10,395 nucleotides of DNA from Patescibacteria group bacterium (GTDB lineage Bacteria; Patescibacteriota; Minisyncoccia; JAHCSD01): positions 1 to 10,395 of the forward strand of contig JAHCSD010000014.1 of NCBI GenBank assembly GCA_018609185.1, read 5' to 3'. Below the pieces are notes generated by a model that saw only the letters and a program-made list of their open reading frames with translations, was not told where the DNA came from and made no database searches. Every line of letters begins with the position of its first letter. Positions within the stretch are counted from its first letter, which is position 1. The position numbers were made by a program, and so were the translations under genes. This document shows, one piece after another, positions 3,352 through 10,395 of the stretch.

Positions 3352-4788
3352 CTAGTTAACCTTTTTAATCCTCGGTCCTTGCGGCGTATCATCTACCTCA
3401 TATCCTTCAATCTTAAGAACTTCGCGCAAATCATCTGCCTTCTTCCAGTTTTGTTTTTTTCGATGTTTTTCGCGCAGATCAACCAATTTCTGAATTCGCT
3501 CCATGGTCTCTTTTTCCTGATCCTTTTCTTTTTCTGTTTTTGGTTTTTCTTTCTTGAGTATTCCAAATATTGCATCAAATTCCTGAAAGAGTTTTATAAT
3601 TTTCTTTGCGCCACTCTTACCAAGACCACCCTTGTCGAGTAATATATTTCCTCTTTTTACTAAATCAAAAATTACCGAGAGGGCTTCTGGGGTATTAAAA
3701 TCGTCATCCATATGGGCAATAAATTTATTTTTTGCGCCTTCTATTAGTTTTTCTATGTCCTTTTTATTTTCTATCTTTGACCTTTCTGAACCTTTTGACG
3801 CTTTTAACACCTTATCAAAGAATTCATTGATTCGTTCAAGCGCATGCGAGGCTTGCCCTGCAAGTTTTTTATTATAGTCAACTGGAGAACGATAATGGGT
3901 AGAAAGTACAAGAAACCGTAATGTTTCAGGAGAATAATCGTGGAGAAATGTCCGAATGGTGATGAAGTTTTGTAAAGATTTTGACATCTTCTTACCCCTG
4001 ACAGTAAGATGCCCCGTATGCATCCAATATTTCACAAACGGTTTTTTGCCGGATACTGCTTCCATTTGGGCTATTTCTGATTCATGATGAGGAAATATTA
4101 GTTCCGCAGCCGCACCATGAATATCATATTGGGGCCCGAATTGTTTCTCCGAAATTGCAGTGTCTTCTATGTGCCATCCAGGACGGCCTTCGCTCCATGG
4201 GCTAGGCCAAAATATTTCTCCGGGCTTTTTTGCCTTCCATAAAGAAAAATCAAGATCGTTTTTTTTGTTTTTATCTTTTTCGATACGCACGGCGTTTCTT
4301 AACTCTTTTAAGTTTTGGCGGGAAAGCTTTCCATAATCAGGGAATTTTGAAACTTCAAAATATACGTTGCCACCCGAAACATAGGCAAAGTCCTTCTTAA
4401 TCAATGCATCGATCTGCGTAATGATTTCTTTTATGTGGGTGCTCGCGCGGGCATATTTTGACACACTGTCCACGCAAAGACGCTTCATATCTGCCCGGTA
4501 TTCTGTTTCTTCAAGTTGGGCAAGATGAAGGGGGGCAGTGGAAAGAAACTTTGCCCGGTCGATAATCTTGTCTTCAACATCCGTAATATTTTGAAGATAG
4601 AACACGTGGTATCCCTGCGATCGTAAGTATTTTACAATCACATCAAATGCAACGTACGTGCGCGCGTGTCCAATGTGTGACAAATCATATACGGTGGGCC
4701 CGCAAACAAAAAGATTGACCCGCTTTCCTTTGGTGGGTCTAAACTCTTCTTTTTTTCTCGTTAATGTATTATAGATTTTTAGAGCCAT
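3352..4788 (-). CDS. cysS: Cysteinyl-tRNA synthetase
   Basis: This class I synthetase charges tRNA-Cys with cysteine in the cytoplasm. The 478-residue product has VCGPTVYDLSHIGHARTY with zinc ligand C29 and the HIGH motif at 38-41. GWHIE is at 204-208, FPHHESE (H234, E238) at 232-238, and KMSKS at 267-271. A lysine/glutamate-rich C-terminal helical domain ends GYEVDDTPQGPRIKK, typical of the family. The start is the ATG at 4788 (MALKIYNTL); an upstream in-frame ATG adds residues that belong to the overlapping corA. The two genes overlap by 10 bases, so translation is probably coupled. Oddity: residue 209, a zinc-binding cysteine in E. coli (GWHIECSA), is aspartate here (GWHIEDTA). Confidence 0.96.
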   Translation of the reverse strand: MALKIYNTLTRKKEEFRPTKGKRVNLFVCGPTVYDLSHIGHARTYVAFDVIVKYLRSQGYHVFYLQNITDVEDKIIDRAKFLSTAPLHLAQLEETEYRADMKRLCVDSVSKYARASTHIKEIITQIDALIKKDFAYVSGGNVYFEVSKFPDYGKLSRQNLKELRNAVRIEKDKNKKNDLDFSLWKAKKPGEIFWPSPWSEGRPGWHIEDTAISEKQFGPQYDIHGAAAELIFPHHESEIAQMEAVSGKKPFVKYWMHTGHLTVRGKKMSKSLQNFITIRTFLHDYSPETLRFLVLSTHYRSPVDYNKKLAGQASHALERINEFFDKVLKASKGSERSKIENKKDIEKLIEGAKNKFIAHMDDDFNTPEALSVIFDLVKRGNILLDKGGLGKSGAKKIIKLFQEFDAIFGILKKEKPKTEKEKDQEKETMERIQKLVDLREKHRKKQNWKKADDLREVLKIEGYEVDDTPQGPRIKKVN

Positions 4789-5696
4789 TTTTGCTTTTTG
4801 AAAAACGCAAGGAGAACTATCGCGGTAACGGCCATAACAACAACAATATTCCAAAAATCAGTCTCTGCTCCTTTCCCCACAAGGGGCAGACTTGTATTCA
4901 TGCCAAAAATACCAGTAATAAACGTGAGCGGAAGGGCAATAGAAGCAAAAATAGTAAGCACTCGTATCACATCATTTGTTTTTGTGGTGAGAAGCGACTG
5001 GTTGGTGTTTTCAAGCGCCTCAATGGTTTCTTTGTGTGTTTCCAGGAGATTCCAAATACTTGAGTAGGAACCGGACAAATCATACAGGTAGGGTTCAAGT
5101 TTGGAGCCAAAAAATTCAACTCCTTCCGTAAGAAGCGAGTCAAAAAATGATTTTTGCGGTTCAATAATTCTGCGGAAATCAATGATAACGCGCCGTAAAA
5201 GCGATATCTCTGTTACCATTTTTCGTTCTTCTCCCCGGAACATTTTTTCCTCGACATGGTCAATTCCGTCTTCTATAAAGTCTAGTTTGGGAGAGACATA
5301 TTCGAGAATTCCGTGAATAATATAATAAAAGAGGTGGCCGCTTGACTCATTCATATAGTTTCTCTTTGCTTCTTCGTAGAGATTACACTGGTCGAAGAGA
5401 GCCTTAAGAGGAAGAATACTTTTGTGGCGTACCGTGATCACATGCGTTTTTGTTACCACAATATCAAGTTCGCGGGGCTTTATCTCTTGCTTCTCTTTAT
5501 CGAGAAAAGGGACATGAAAAATCATAAAGAGATAGTTCTTGTAATTTTCGATTCGTGAGCGGTGAGAAGAAACAGAAAATTCTTCCAGTACAATTGGATG
5601 GAGATTAAAATTCTTTTCCAAGTATTTTATATCTCTTTCGGTTGGGCTCTCAATATCAATCCAGGTTATTTTTTTTGTTTCGATGACTTTTCTCAT
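4779..5696 (-). CDS. corA: CorA-family magnesium/divalent-cation channel
   Basis: It is a 305-residue inner-membrane channel protein. A soluble N-terminal domain opens with KKITWIDIESPTERDIKYL and is followed by long charged helices. Two C-terminal membrane spans follow: about residues 245-265, ending in the signature GIFGMN, and the last 25 residues ending FFKKQKWL. The GMN motif between the spans identifies the family, whose pentamers conduct Mg2+ (or Co2+/Ni2+). The ATG at 5696 fits the usual N-terminus. An alternative ATG at 5744 adds 16 residues that translate an inverted-repeat element (PFEVVAPG). Neither start has a clear Shine-Dalgarno site. A possible minus-strand promoter is GGGACA-N18-TATACT with its -10 at 5768-5763. 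The gene overlaps cysS downstream. Confidence 0.92.
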   Translation of the reverse strand: MRKVIETKKITWIDIESPTERDIKYLEKNFNLHPIVLEEFSVSSHRSRIENYKNYLFMIFHVPFLDKEKQEIKPRELDIVVTKTHVITVRHKSILPLKALFDQCNLYEEAKRNYMNESSGHLFYYIIHGILEYVSPKLDFIEDGIDHVEEKMFRGEERKMVTEISLLRRVIIDFRRIIEPQKSFFDSLLTEGVEFFGSKLEPYLYDLSGSYSSIWNLLETHKETIEALENTNQSLLTTKTNDVIRVLTIFASIALPLTFITGIFGMNTSLPLVGKGAETDFWNIVVVMAVTAIVLLAFFKKQKWL

Positions 5697-5697
5697 A

Positions 5698-5838
5698 CCC
5701 GGTGCTACAACCTCGAATGGTCCGGCTCGCGCTGGATAACACATTCAAGGCCATAGAATAAAAGTATAGACTAGTTACCCCGGTACTGTCCCTGGAGGAT
5801 CATCGAAAACGTTAAAATTTCGAGGTTGTAGCACCGGG
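5698..5838. repeat. 20-bp perfect inverted repeat between corA and hrcA
   Basis: Bases 5698-5717 are the exact reverse complement of 5819-5838, separated by 101 bp. On the minus strand the first arm ends one base before the chosen corA ATG. If transcribed toward corA, the arms would form a long helix just upstream of the start codon. The unit itself (GGTTGTAGCACC) is nearly palindromic, as in dispersed REP-type repeats. Confidence 0.8.
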
Positions 5839-5889
5839 CATACACGTACATTATAAAACAAAATCTTATTAAAGAAAACAACATACGTA

Positions 5890-5916
5890 TTAGCAGTCTT
5901 GACACGAGAGTGCTAA
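5890..5916 (+). promoter_or_regulatory. CIRCE operator (HrcA binding site)
   Basis: TTAGCAGTC-N9-GAGTGCTAA matches the CIRCE consensus TTAGCACTC-N9-GAGTGCTAA at 17 of 18 arm positions, with the standard 9-bp spacer. It overlaps the -35 box at 5899-5904 and lies 19 bp before hrcA, so HrcA should repress its own operon and release it on heat shock. No second CIRCE was found before dnaK. Confidence 0.95.
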
Positions 5917-5927
5917 TTTGGTAATAT
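5899..5927 (+). promoter_or_regulatory. hrcA operon promoter
   Basis: TTGACA (5899-5904) and TAATAT (5922-5927, 4 of 6 to consensus) have a 17-nt spacer. The -35 box lies within the CIRCE spacer. Initiation would be near 5933-5935, at or just before the hrcA ATG at 5936, giving an mRNA with essentially no leader. Confidence 0.75.
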
Positions 5928-5935
5928 GGTGTGGT

Positions 5936-6637
5936 ATGACATCGAGACAAAAACAAATACTTGGCCTTGCGGTTAAGGAATATACCGATACCGGCATCCC
6001 TGTCAGTTCGAGAGGATTAGCTAAAAAATACAACTTTTCTATAAGTCCGGCGACGTTACGGGCAGAACTCTCGAGGCTTTGTGAATCAGGCTATTTAGTT
6101 CAACCTCATACCTCTGCGGGGAGGATTCCTACTGACAAGGGGTATCGCTTTTATATCAAATATCTTATGGAGCCTGAAACTATTTCTCGGGGAGAAAAAA
6201 CAAGAATTAGAAAACGCCTTTCGAAAAAAGAAACACGCCTGGGAAGAAATATTGCACAGGCCATTTCTGAAAATACTCGTAGCCTTGGATTCTATTTTAA
6301 TCCCGATGAAGACATACTTTACCGGGAGGGGCTTTCCGAGGTGCTCCAGAGTCCCGATTTCAGGCGCATACAGCAAATTGCACACTTTGTCGAACTTGTC
6401 GATTTTCTTGAACATCAATTAGTGGATATATTTGACGCATTATGGGAAGAAGACGAGCCCGCGATTTTCGTGGGAAGAAACGACGTATTACCCCTTCATG
6501 GAGAATATAGTATACTATATTCAGGATACCGTACCCGAGGCAATAATTATCTGTTGGGCGCATTGGGCCCTCTCCGAATGGATTATGCGCGGGCCGTGTC
6601 GATCATTGATTTTATTAGGGGGGAACTTGAAAGATAA
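5936..6637 (+). CDS. hrcA: Heat-inducible transcription repressor HrcA, short form
   Basis: This DNA-binding repressor recognises CIRCE. In the 233-residue product, residues 1-60 form the winged helix-turn-helix (RQKQIL, then VSSRGLAKKY and SPATLRAELSRL). HTSAGRIPTDKGYRFYI at 58-74 is the family signature. Conserved pieces of the C-terminal ligand-sensing domain follow: GLSEVLQSPDF (132-142), IFVG (177-180) and LGALGPLRMDYARAVSIIDF (207-226). Typical HrcA has about 340 residues, so roughly 100 are missing from the central region while both ends are kept; this looks like a reduced natural form rather than a broken gene. The ATG at 5936 is chosen because the homologous N-terminus begins there; it has no Shine-Dalgarno site. 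grpE starts 6 nt after its stop. Confidence 0.94.
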   Translation: MTSRQKQILGLAVKEYTDTGIPVSSRGLAKKYNFSISPATLRAELSRLCESGYLVQPHTSAGRIPTDKGYRFYIKYLMEPETISRGEKTRIRKRLSKKETRLGRNIAQAISENTRSLGFYFNPDEDILYREGLSEVLQSPDFRRIQQIAHFVELVDFLEHQLVDIFDALWEEDEPAIFVGRNDVLPLHGEYSILYSGYRTRGNNYLLGALGPLRMDYARAVSIIDFIRGELER

Positions 6638-6643
6638 ACTCTC

Positions 6644-7150
6644 ATGGTAAATCCCAAATCACAAAAAATTGCCAAAAGCCCCAAAAAGGAAAGCCCCACA
6701 CAAAGTAAAACCCTTCGACAAGCTCAGGGCAAGGAAGAAGAATATCTTGAGGGGTGGAAACGCTGTTTGGCCGATTTTGATAATTACAAGAAACAGCAAT
6801 CAAAAACCTTTGAAGACTTAAGGACATACGCAACCGAGGATCTTATGAGAGAAATTATTCCCATACTTGATAGTTTTGATCTCGCGTTAAAATCGGTGCC
6901 GGGCAGGGGAGTAAGTAAAGAATGGAAGCAAGGGGTAGTATATATAAAGGGCCAGCTTGAAGATGTTCTTAAAACTCGCGGACTTGAAAAAATAAGGGTT
7001 GAGGGAGAAAAGTTTAATCCCGAATTACATGAGGCGATAGAAAATGTTGAATCAGACAAAGAGTCGGGAACGGTGCTGGAGGAAGTTCAACAGGGATATA
7101 AAATTGGCGAGAAAGTAATACGACCCGCACGGGTTAAAGTAGCGAGATAA
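6644..7150 (+). CDS. grpE: Nucleotide exchange factor GrpE
   Basis: GrpE releases ADP from DnaK and so drives the chaperone cycle. The 168-residue product has a charged, low-complexity N-terminus and a long helical region (about 30-85, including WKRCLADFDNYKKQ). The C-terminal beta domain has GEKFNPELHEAI (121-132) and GYKIGEKVIRPARVKV (151-166), both diagnostic. Residues 23-30 (TLRQAQGK) are encoded by a copy of the CCTTCGACAAGCTCAGG repeat at 6711-6729, inserted in frame in the disordered N-terminus. The start lies 6 nt after hrcA. Only a distant GGGGGAA is present upstream, so translational coupling to hrcA is likely. Confidence 0.94.
   Translation: MVNPKSQKIAKSPKKESPTQSKTLRQAQGKEEEYLEGWKRCLADFDNYKKQQSKTFEDLRTYATEDLMREIIPILDSFDLALKSVPGRGVSKEWKQGVVYIKGQLEDVLKTRGLEKIRVEGEKFNPELHEAIENVESDKESGTVLEEVQQGYKIGEKVIRPARVKVAR
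6711..6729. repeat. Palindromic repeat inside grpE
   Basis: CCCTTCGACAAGCTCAGGG, with CCCT/AGGG ends, is read in frame as LRQAQG; the other strand reads PELVEG. It is the best copy in the window of the repeat also seen at 205-223. Confidence 0.85.
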
Positions 7151-7158
7151 AAGTAGTG

Positions 7159-7259
7159 ATGCCAATCTACTAATTTCATGCCAATCTACTAATTGCGAAT
7201 ACGCAGAAGATTATTAGCAATTCGCATTATTGGCATAAGATTCGCATCATTTGCATCAT
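7159..7259. repeat. Degenerate ATTNGCAT repeat array between grpE and dnaK
   Basis: Two 17-bp direct repeats (7159-7175 and 7178-7194, beginning ATGCCAATCTACTAATT) are followed by five short units of the form ATTNGCA at 7214-7256, with GCA spaced 7, 9, 11 and 9 bp apart. The first pair contains the reverse complement, ATTGGCAT, so the array has both orientations. It fills nearly all of the 113-bp gap and leaves no Shine-Dalgarno site for dnaK. Confidence 0.65.
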
Positions 7260-7263
7260 ATTT

Positions 7264-9243
7264 ATGTCTAAAATTATCGGCATCGACCTTGGAACTACAA
7301 ACTCTGCAATGGCGGTCATAGAAGGAGGGGAGCCAAAGATTATTGAAAACAAAGAAGGAAACCGAACCACGCCCTCTGTTGTCGCTGTCTCAAAAAATGG
7401 AGAGCGGCTTGCAGGGCTCCTTGCTAAGAGACAAGCAGTTACCAATCCCGAACACACTATTTTTTCTGCGAAACGTCTTATAGGACGAAAATTTTCTGAT
7501 TCCGAAGTCCAGCGAGACAAAGAGTTTTTGCCCTATGAAATACGAAAAAGTTCGAGTGACGGCGTAGAAATTAAAATGGGGGAGAAATGGTACCGGCCCG
7601 CCGAAATTTCTGCGATGGTCCTTCAAAAATTAAAAGCAGATGCGGAAGAAAAGCTTGGAGAAAAAATTACGGAAGCCGTTATTACCGTCCCCGCATACTT
7701 TGATGATTCCCAGCGAAAGGCAACAAAAGATGCAGGTACGATTGCAGGGTTTGACGTAAAACGAATTATTAATGAGCCCACCGCAGCCGCGCTCGCCTAC
7801 GACCTCAATAAGAAAAAAGATGAGCAAATTGTGGTGTACGACTTTGGGGAAGGCACATTTGACGTATCGGTACTTGAAGTTTCCAAAGACACCATTGAAG
7901 TAAAAGCCACGGGTGGAGATACACATCTTGGGGGGGATGACTTTGATCAAAAAATAATTAGCTGGCTTGTGGACGAATTTAAAAAAGACCAGGGAATGGA
8001 TCTTTCGCGTGACCAGCTTGCGCTCCAACGCCTTAAAGAGGGAGCGGAAAAAGCAAAGCATGAACTTTCTTCCACGCCCGAGACAGAAGTAAGTATCCCC
8101 TTTATTACTTCTGATGCTGCAGGTCCCAAACACCTAAACATTAAATTCTCCCGGGCGAAACTTGAAGAATTAGTCGGAGAATACATCGAACGCGCAGAAG
8201 AAAAAGTAAGAGACGTGGTCAAAGATGCCGGGTTTAAAATGGAGGACATAGACGAGGTGGTACTTGTCGGCGGGCAAACCCGAATGCCGGCAATCCAGGA
8301 ATCCGTAAAAAAGCTTTTCGGAAAAGAGCCCCATAAGGGGATTAACCCGGACGAGGTGGTAGCAACCGGAGCCGCTGCTCAGGCCGGAATCATGCAGGGA
8401 GACGTACAAGACGTCTTACTCCTTGACGTAACGCCCCTCGCTCTTGGGATTGAAACGCTGGGAGGAATAATGACAAAGCTTATCGAAAAAAACACCACTA
8501 TTCCTACCTCAAAGTCACAAGTATTTTCAACCGCAGCAGATAACCAGCCATCAGTTGAGATTCACATTCTTCAGGGTGAACGTGATGTAGCAGGAGGCAA
8601 TAAAACGCTCGGGAGGTTTATTCTGGACGGAATTCCTCCCTCGCCTCGGGGCGTGCCTCAAATTGAAGTGTCGTTTGACATTGATGCCAACGGAATCCTT
8701 AATGTGAAGGCGCGTGACAAGGCATCAGGAAAGGAACAGTCGATCCGCATCGAAGCATCATCCGGCCTCACCGAAGAAGAAATCGAAAAAATGAAAAAAG
8801 ATGCGGAGGTTCATTCGGAAGAAGACAAAAAGAAACGTGAATCGGTTGAAATAAAAAATACCGCGGATACACTTGTCTACACCACAGAAAAATCGTTAAA
8901 AGACCTGGGCGAAAAAGTTCCGGCAGATGTTAAGAAAGAAATTGAAGAAAAAATCGAAGCGCTTAAAAAGGTGAAGGACGGCGAGGATAGTGAAGCCGTT
9001 AAAAAAGCAAGTGAAGAACTTAGCCAGGTAGTGCAGAAAATTGGGGCACAAATGTATGGTTCGACAGATTCGACAGGCTCACCGCAGGCAGACTCACCGA
9101 AATCCAGCCCAGACCAAGCTGGGGGCGAGACATCGGGCGGAGCACAGGATGAAGAGGGGAAGAAAGAAGGTAAAGCCAAAAAAGAGGCAGAAGAAGGGGA
9201 GATAGAAGAAGATAATGAGGGTAAAAAAGATAAAGAGAATTAA
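7264..9243 (+). CDS. dnaK: Chaperone protein DnaK (Hsp70)
   Basis: This ATP-dependent cytosolic chaperone works with GrpE and a J-domain partner. The 659-residue product has the N-terminal phosphate loop GIDLGTTNS (6-14), [17 protein letters not shown] (142-158) and [10 protein letters not shown] (170-179). [10 protein letters not shown] is at 333-342, linker [19 protein letters not shown] at 383-401, and the substrate-binding domain continues through [14 protein letters not shown] (470-483) to a helical lid. The tail from about 598 is low complexity and acidic/lysine-rich, ending GKKDKEN rather than the usual EEVD-like end. Residues 599-610 come from a repeat related to TTCGACAGGCTCACC. Oddity: the second phosphate motif reads DFGEGTFD (193-200) where DLGGGTFD is the rule, a G-to-E change. 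No Shine-Dalgarno site precedes the ATG. Confidence 0.97.
   Translation: MSKIIGIDLGTTNSAMAVIEGGEPKIIENKEGNRTTPSVVAVSKNGERLAGLLAKRQAVTNPEHTIFSAKRLIGRKFSDSEVQRDKEFLPYEIRKSSSDGVEIKMGEKWYRPAEISAMVLQKLKADAEEKLGEKITEAVITVPAYFDDSQRKATKDAGTIAGFDVKRIINEPTAAALAYDLNKKKDEQIVVYDFGEGTFDVSVLEVSKDTIEVKATGGDTHLGGDDFDQKIISWLVDEFKKDQGMDLSRDQLALQRLKEGAEKAKHELSSTPETEVSIPFITSDAAGPKHLNIKFSRAKLEELVGEYIERAEEKVRDVVKDAGFKMEDIDEVVLVGGQTRMPAIQESVKKLFGKEPHKGINPDEVVATGAAAQAGIMQGDVQDVLLLDVTPLALGIETLGGIMTKLIEKNTTIPTSKSQVFSTAADNQPSVEIHILQGERDVAGGNKTLGRFILDGIPPSPRGVPQIEVSFDIDANGILNVKARDKASGKEQSIRIEASSGLTEEEIEKMKKDAEVHSEEDKKKRESVEIKNTADTLVYTTEKSLKDLGEKVPADVKKEIEEKIEALKKVKDGEDSEAVKKASEELSQVVQKIGAQMYGSTDSTGSPQADSPKSSPDQAGGETSGGAQDEEGKKEGKAKKEAEEGEIEEDNEGKKDKEN
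9058..9088. repeat. Repeat-derived segment in the DnaK tail
   Basis: It contains TTCGACAGATTCGACAGG and then CTCACCGCAGG, a partly duplicated relative of the TTCGACAGGCTCACC repeat. It is read in frame as [10 protein letters not shown] in the disordered tail, the same type of harmless landing site as in GrpE. Confidence 0.55.
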
Positions 9244-9244
9244 T

Positions 9245-10324
9245 ATGCGTTATGGTCCAAAGTACATCTGGTTTCCTGCAGCATATACTCTCTTTGGGGG
9301 CGCTTTTCTTTATTCTTTGTACCGAGTCCTTTACGGGGGGGCATTGCTTATTCAGGTACAAGATTTATTCTTTCTTATGGGGGCTCTGCTTCTTTTCGGA
9401 ATAGCTGCAAGCCTATTTTTTCTTTTTGAAAGCTCATTTAAAAATCTTCTCGTCCCTCACCTAATTTTTGCCGGAATGTTTGCCTTCCTTTTTAGGGGCG
9501 ACTTTGGATCTTACTTTTGGTATTACATAGCGGGCCTGATGATTATTATGCTTTTTATTATACTTGCCTGGAGAAGAATTCAGGTGGAGAGGGACGAACG
9601 CATCCATATGCAGCTGCGTAAGATTCTTCCGCGGGGCCTCCCCATGTTTTTTACTGCTCTCGCGTTACTTATTGCGCTTGCCTATTTTTTCTCTTCATTT
9701 TCCGGCACGCAAAAAGAGCTTCAGGCTTTCCAGGTCCCCCAACCGTTATTTAACGCGGTTCTCGGGCCCTTAGGAGACCTTGTTTTTGCACAAATTCCTT
9801 TGTATCGAAAAGGAATGTCTGCTGAAGAATTTTTCCTTGCTCTGGACATATCCCAGGGGATTAACGACCCAAGTCAGGTATCTCCGGAATTTTTGAAACG
9901 GCTCGAGGAAAGTAATATACCTACGGGCGAAGAAGTGGGGATTACTACCCTTCTTCAGGACGAACGCTTTGCCAGCCTCTTGCAACAGGAGATTGCTCGA
10001 GCTGCACAAGACGAAGCACGACTCGAGGAAGTACGCACAAAATATTCAGAACAATTCGGAGTCGAGGTCCTTCCGGAAGATACGATAGAGGATCTTCTCT
10101 ATAAATTAGTAAACGTGCAGCTTAATAATTTTCAAAAAAGTTTTGGTGTTGTTCTCCCCGTTGCGTTTGCGGCTGGCCTTTTCTTTACCATGAAGGCGTT
10201 GAGCTTTCCTCTTATGTGGATTATGATATTATTCACGGCCAGTGTAATGAAAGTATTAAAAGCAACTAACGTAGTCTCAATTGAGGAAGTTGATACGAAG
10301 AAAGAAACGTTTGTGATAAATTAA
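9245..10324 (+). CDS. Multi-pass membrane protein of unknown function
   Basis: The 359-residue product has about five hydrophobic segments in the first 160 residues (for example LFGGAFLYSLYRVLYGG, LFFLMGALLLFGIAASLFFLF and YYIAGLMIIMLFIILAW). A soluble, acidic, helical stretch of roughly 150 residues follows (LQQEIARAAQDEARLEEV), then two more spans near the C-terminus (VVLPVAFAAGLFFTM and MWIMILFTASVMKVL). The start at 9245 lies one base after the dnaK stop. An in-frame ATG at 9215 would overlap dnaK by 29 bases and add a basic extension; it is possible. Tight linkage to dnaK means co-transcription under HrcA control, in the place where dnaJ often lies. No J-domain HPD motif is present. I do not recognise the family, and 10325-10395 shows nothing clear. 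Confidence 0.8.
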   Translation: MRYGPKYIWFPAAYTLFGGAFLYSLYRVLYGGALLIQVQDLFFLMGALLLFGIAASLFFLFESSFKNLLVPHLIFAGMFAFLFRGDFGSYFWYYIAGLMIIMLFIILAWRRIQVERDERIHMQLRKILPRGLPMFFTALALLIALAYFFSSFSGTQKELQAFQVPQPLFNAVLGPLGDLVFAQIPLYRKGMSAEEFFLALDISQGINDPSQVSPEFLKRLEESNIPTGEEVGITTLLQDERFASLLQQEIARAAQDEARLEEVRTKYSEQFGVEVLPEDTIEDLLYKLVNVQLNNFQKSFGVVLPVAFAAGLFFTMKALSFPLMWIMILFTASVMKVLKATNVVSIEEVDTKKETFVIN

Positions 10325-10395
10325 GGGCTTTGTCCAAGAGCGAAGCGATTGGGCACAAAACCTTACCCCGTTAGATGAGCGATCTTGTTCACCCC

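Noticed and set aside
4789..4854. 22-residue N-terminal extension of CysRS
   Set aside because: The residues come from the overlapping corA reading region and do not resemble CysRS; MALKIYNTL is the normal beginning.
7159..7259. CRISPR array in the grpE-dnaK gap
   Set aside because: Repeats are only 7-17 bp, degenerate, in both orientations and lack unique spacers of constant length.
7630..8133. Long minus-strand open frame opposite dnaK
   Set aside because: It is a shadow frame of a highly conserved gene and has no recognisable protein features.

Overview
The window looks like a piece of a Patescibacteria (candidate phyla radiation, probably Parcubacteria-like) genome. This is inferred from gene content and style, not from a marker gene. 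The signs are a shortened HrcA, genes without Shine-Dalgarno sites beside genes with very strong ones, the palindromic CCTTCGACAAGCTCAGG repeat common in such genomes (it reads as LRQAQG inside a protein), and a lineage-restricted-looking membrane protein where dnaJ might be expected.

Region A (1-3340, plus strand) is the unusual part. Two near-consensus sigma70-type promoters (152-180 and 654-682, both with 17-nt spacers) open onto RNA-rich DNA. It holds two candidate structured RNAs (about 187-500 and 708-834). Behind them come three tRNA genes with encoded CCA (Arg-UCU, Val-UAC, Lys-UUU) alternating with four small genes of 69, 59, 155 and 79 codons. Three of the small proteins carry cysteine pairs of zinc-ribbon type. 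Nearly every gap contains a perfect or near-perfect hairpin. Three gaps hold a related leader hairpin in which CCCC pairs with the GGGG of a GGGGAGG Shine-Dalgarno sequence. The 155-codon gene is bracketed by a 12-bp inverted repeat and tRNA-Lys by a 20-bp one. No other convincing promoter was seen inside the block, so it may be one long processed transcript ending at the strong bidirectional terminator at 3296-3336.

Region B (3352-5696, minus strand) is a two-gene unit. A CorA-type divalent-cation channel gene overlaps the start of cysS (cysteinyl-tRNA synthetase) by 10 bases. The CysRS has Asp where the E. coli enzyme has zinc ligand Cys209.

Region C (5697-5935) is the divergent intergenic region. 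It carries a 20-bp inverted repeat that abuts the chosen corA start, and a CIRCE operator overlapping the -35 box of the hrcA promoter.

Region D (5936-10324, plus strand) is a heat-shock operon: hrcA, grpE, dnaK, and then a predicted multi-pass membrane protein instead of dnaJ. The hrcA promoter position predicts an almost leaderless mRNA. HrcA would bind CIRCE to repress the operon, and GrpE is the nucleotide-exchange factor for DnaK. The grpE-dnaK gap holds a compact array of short degenerate repeats in both orientations.
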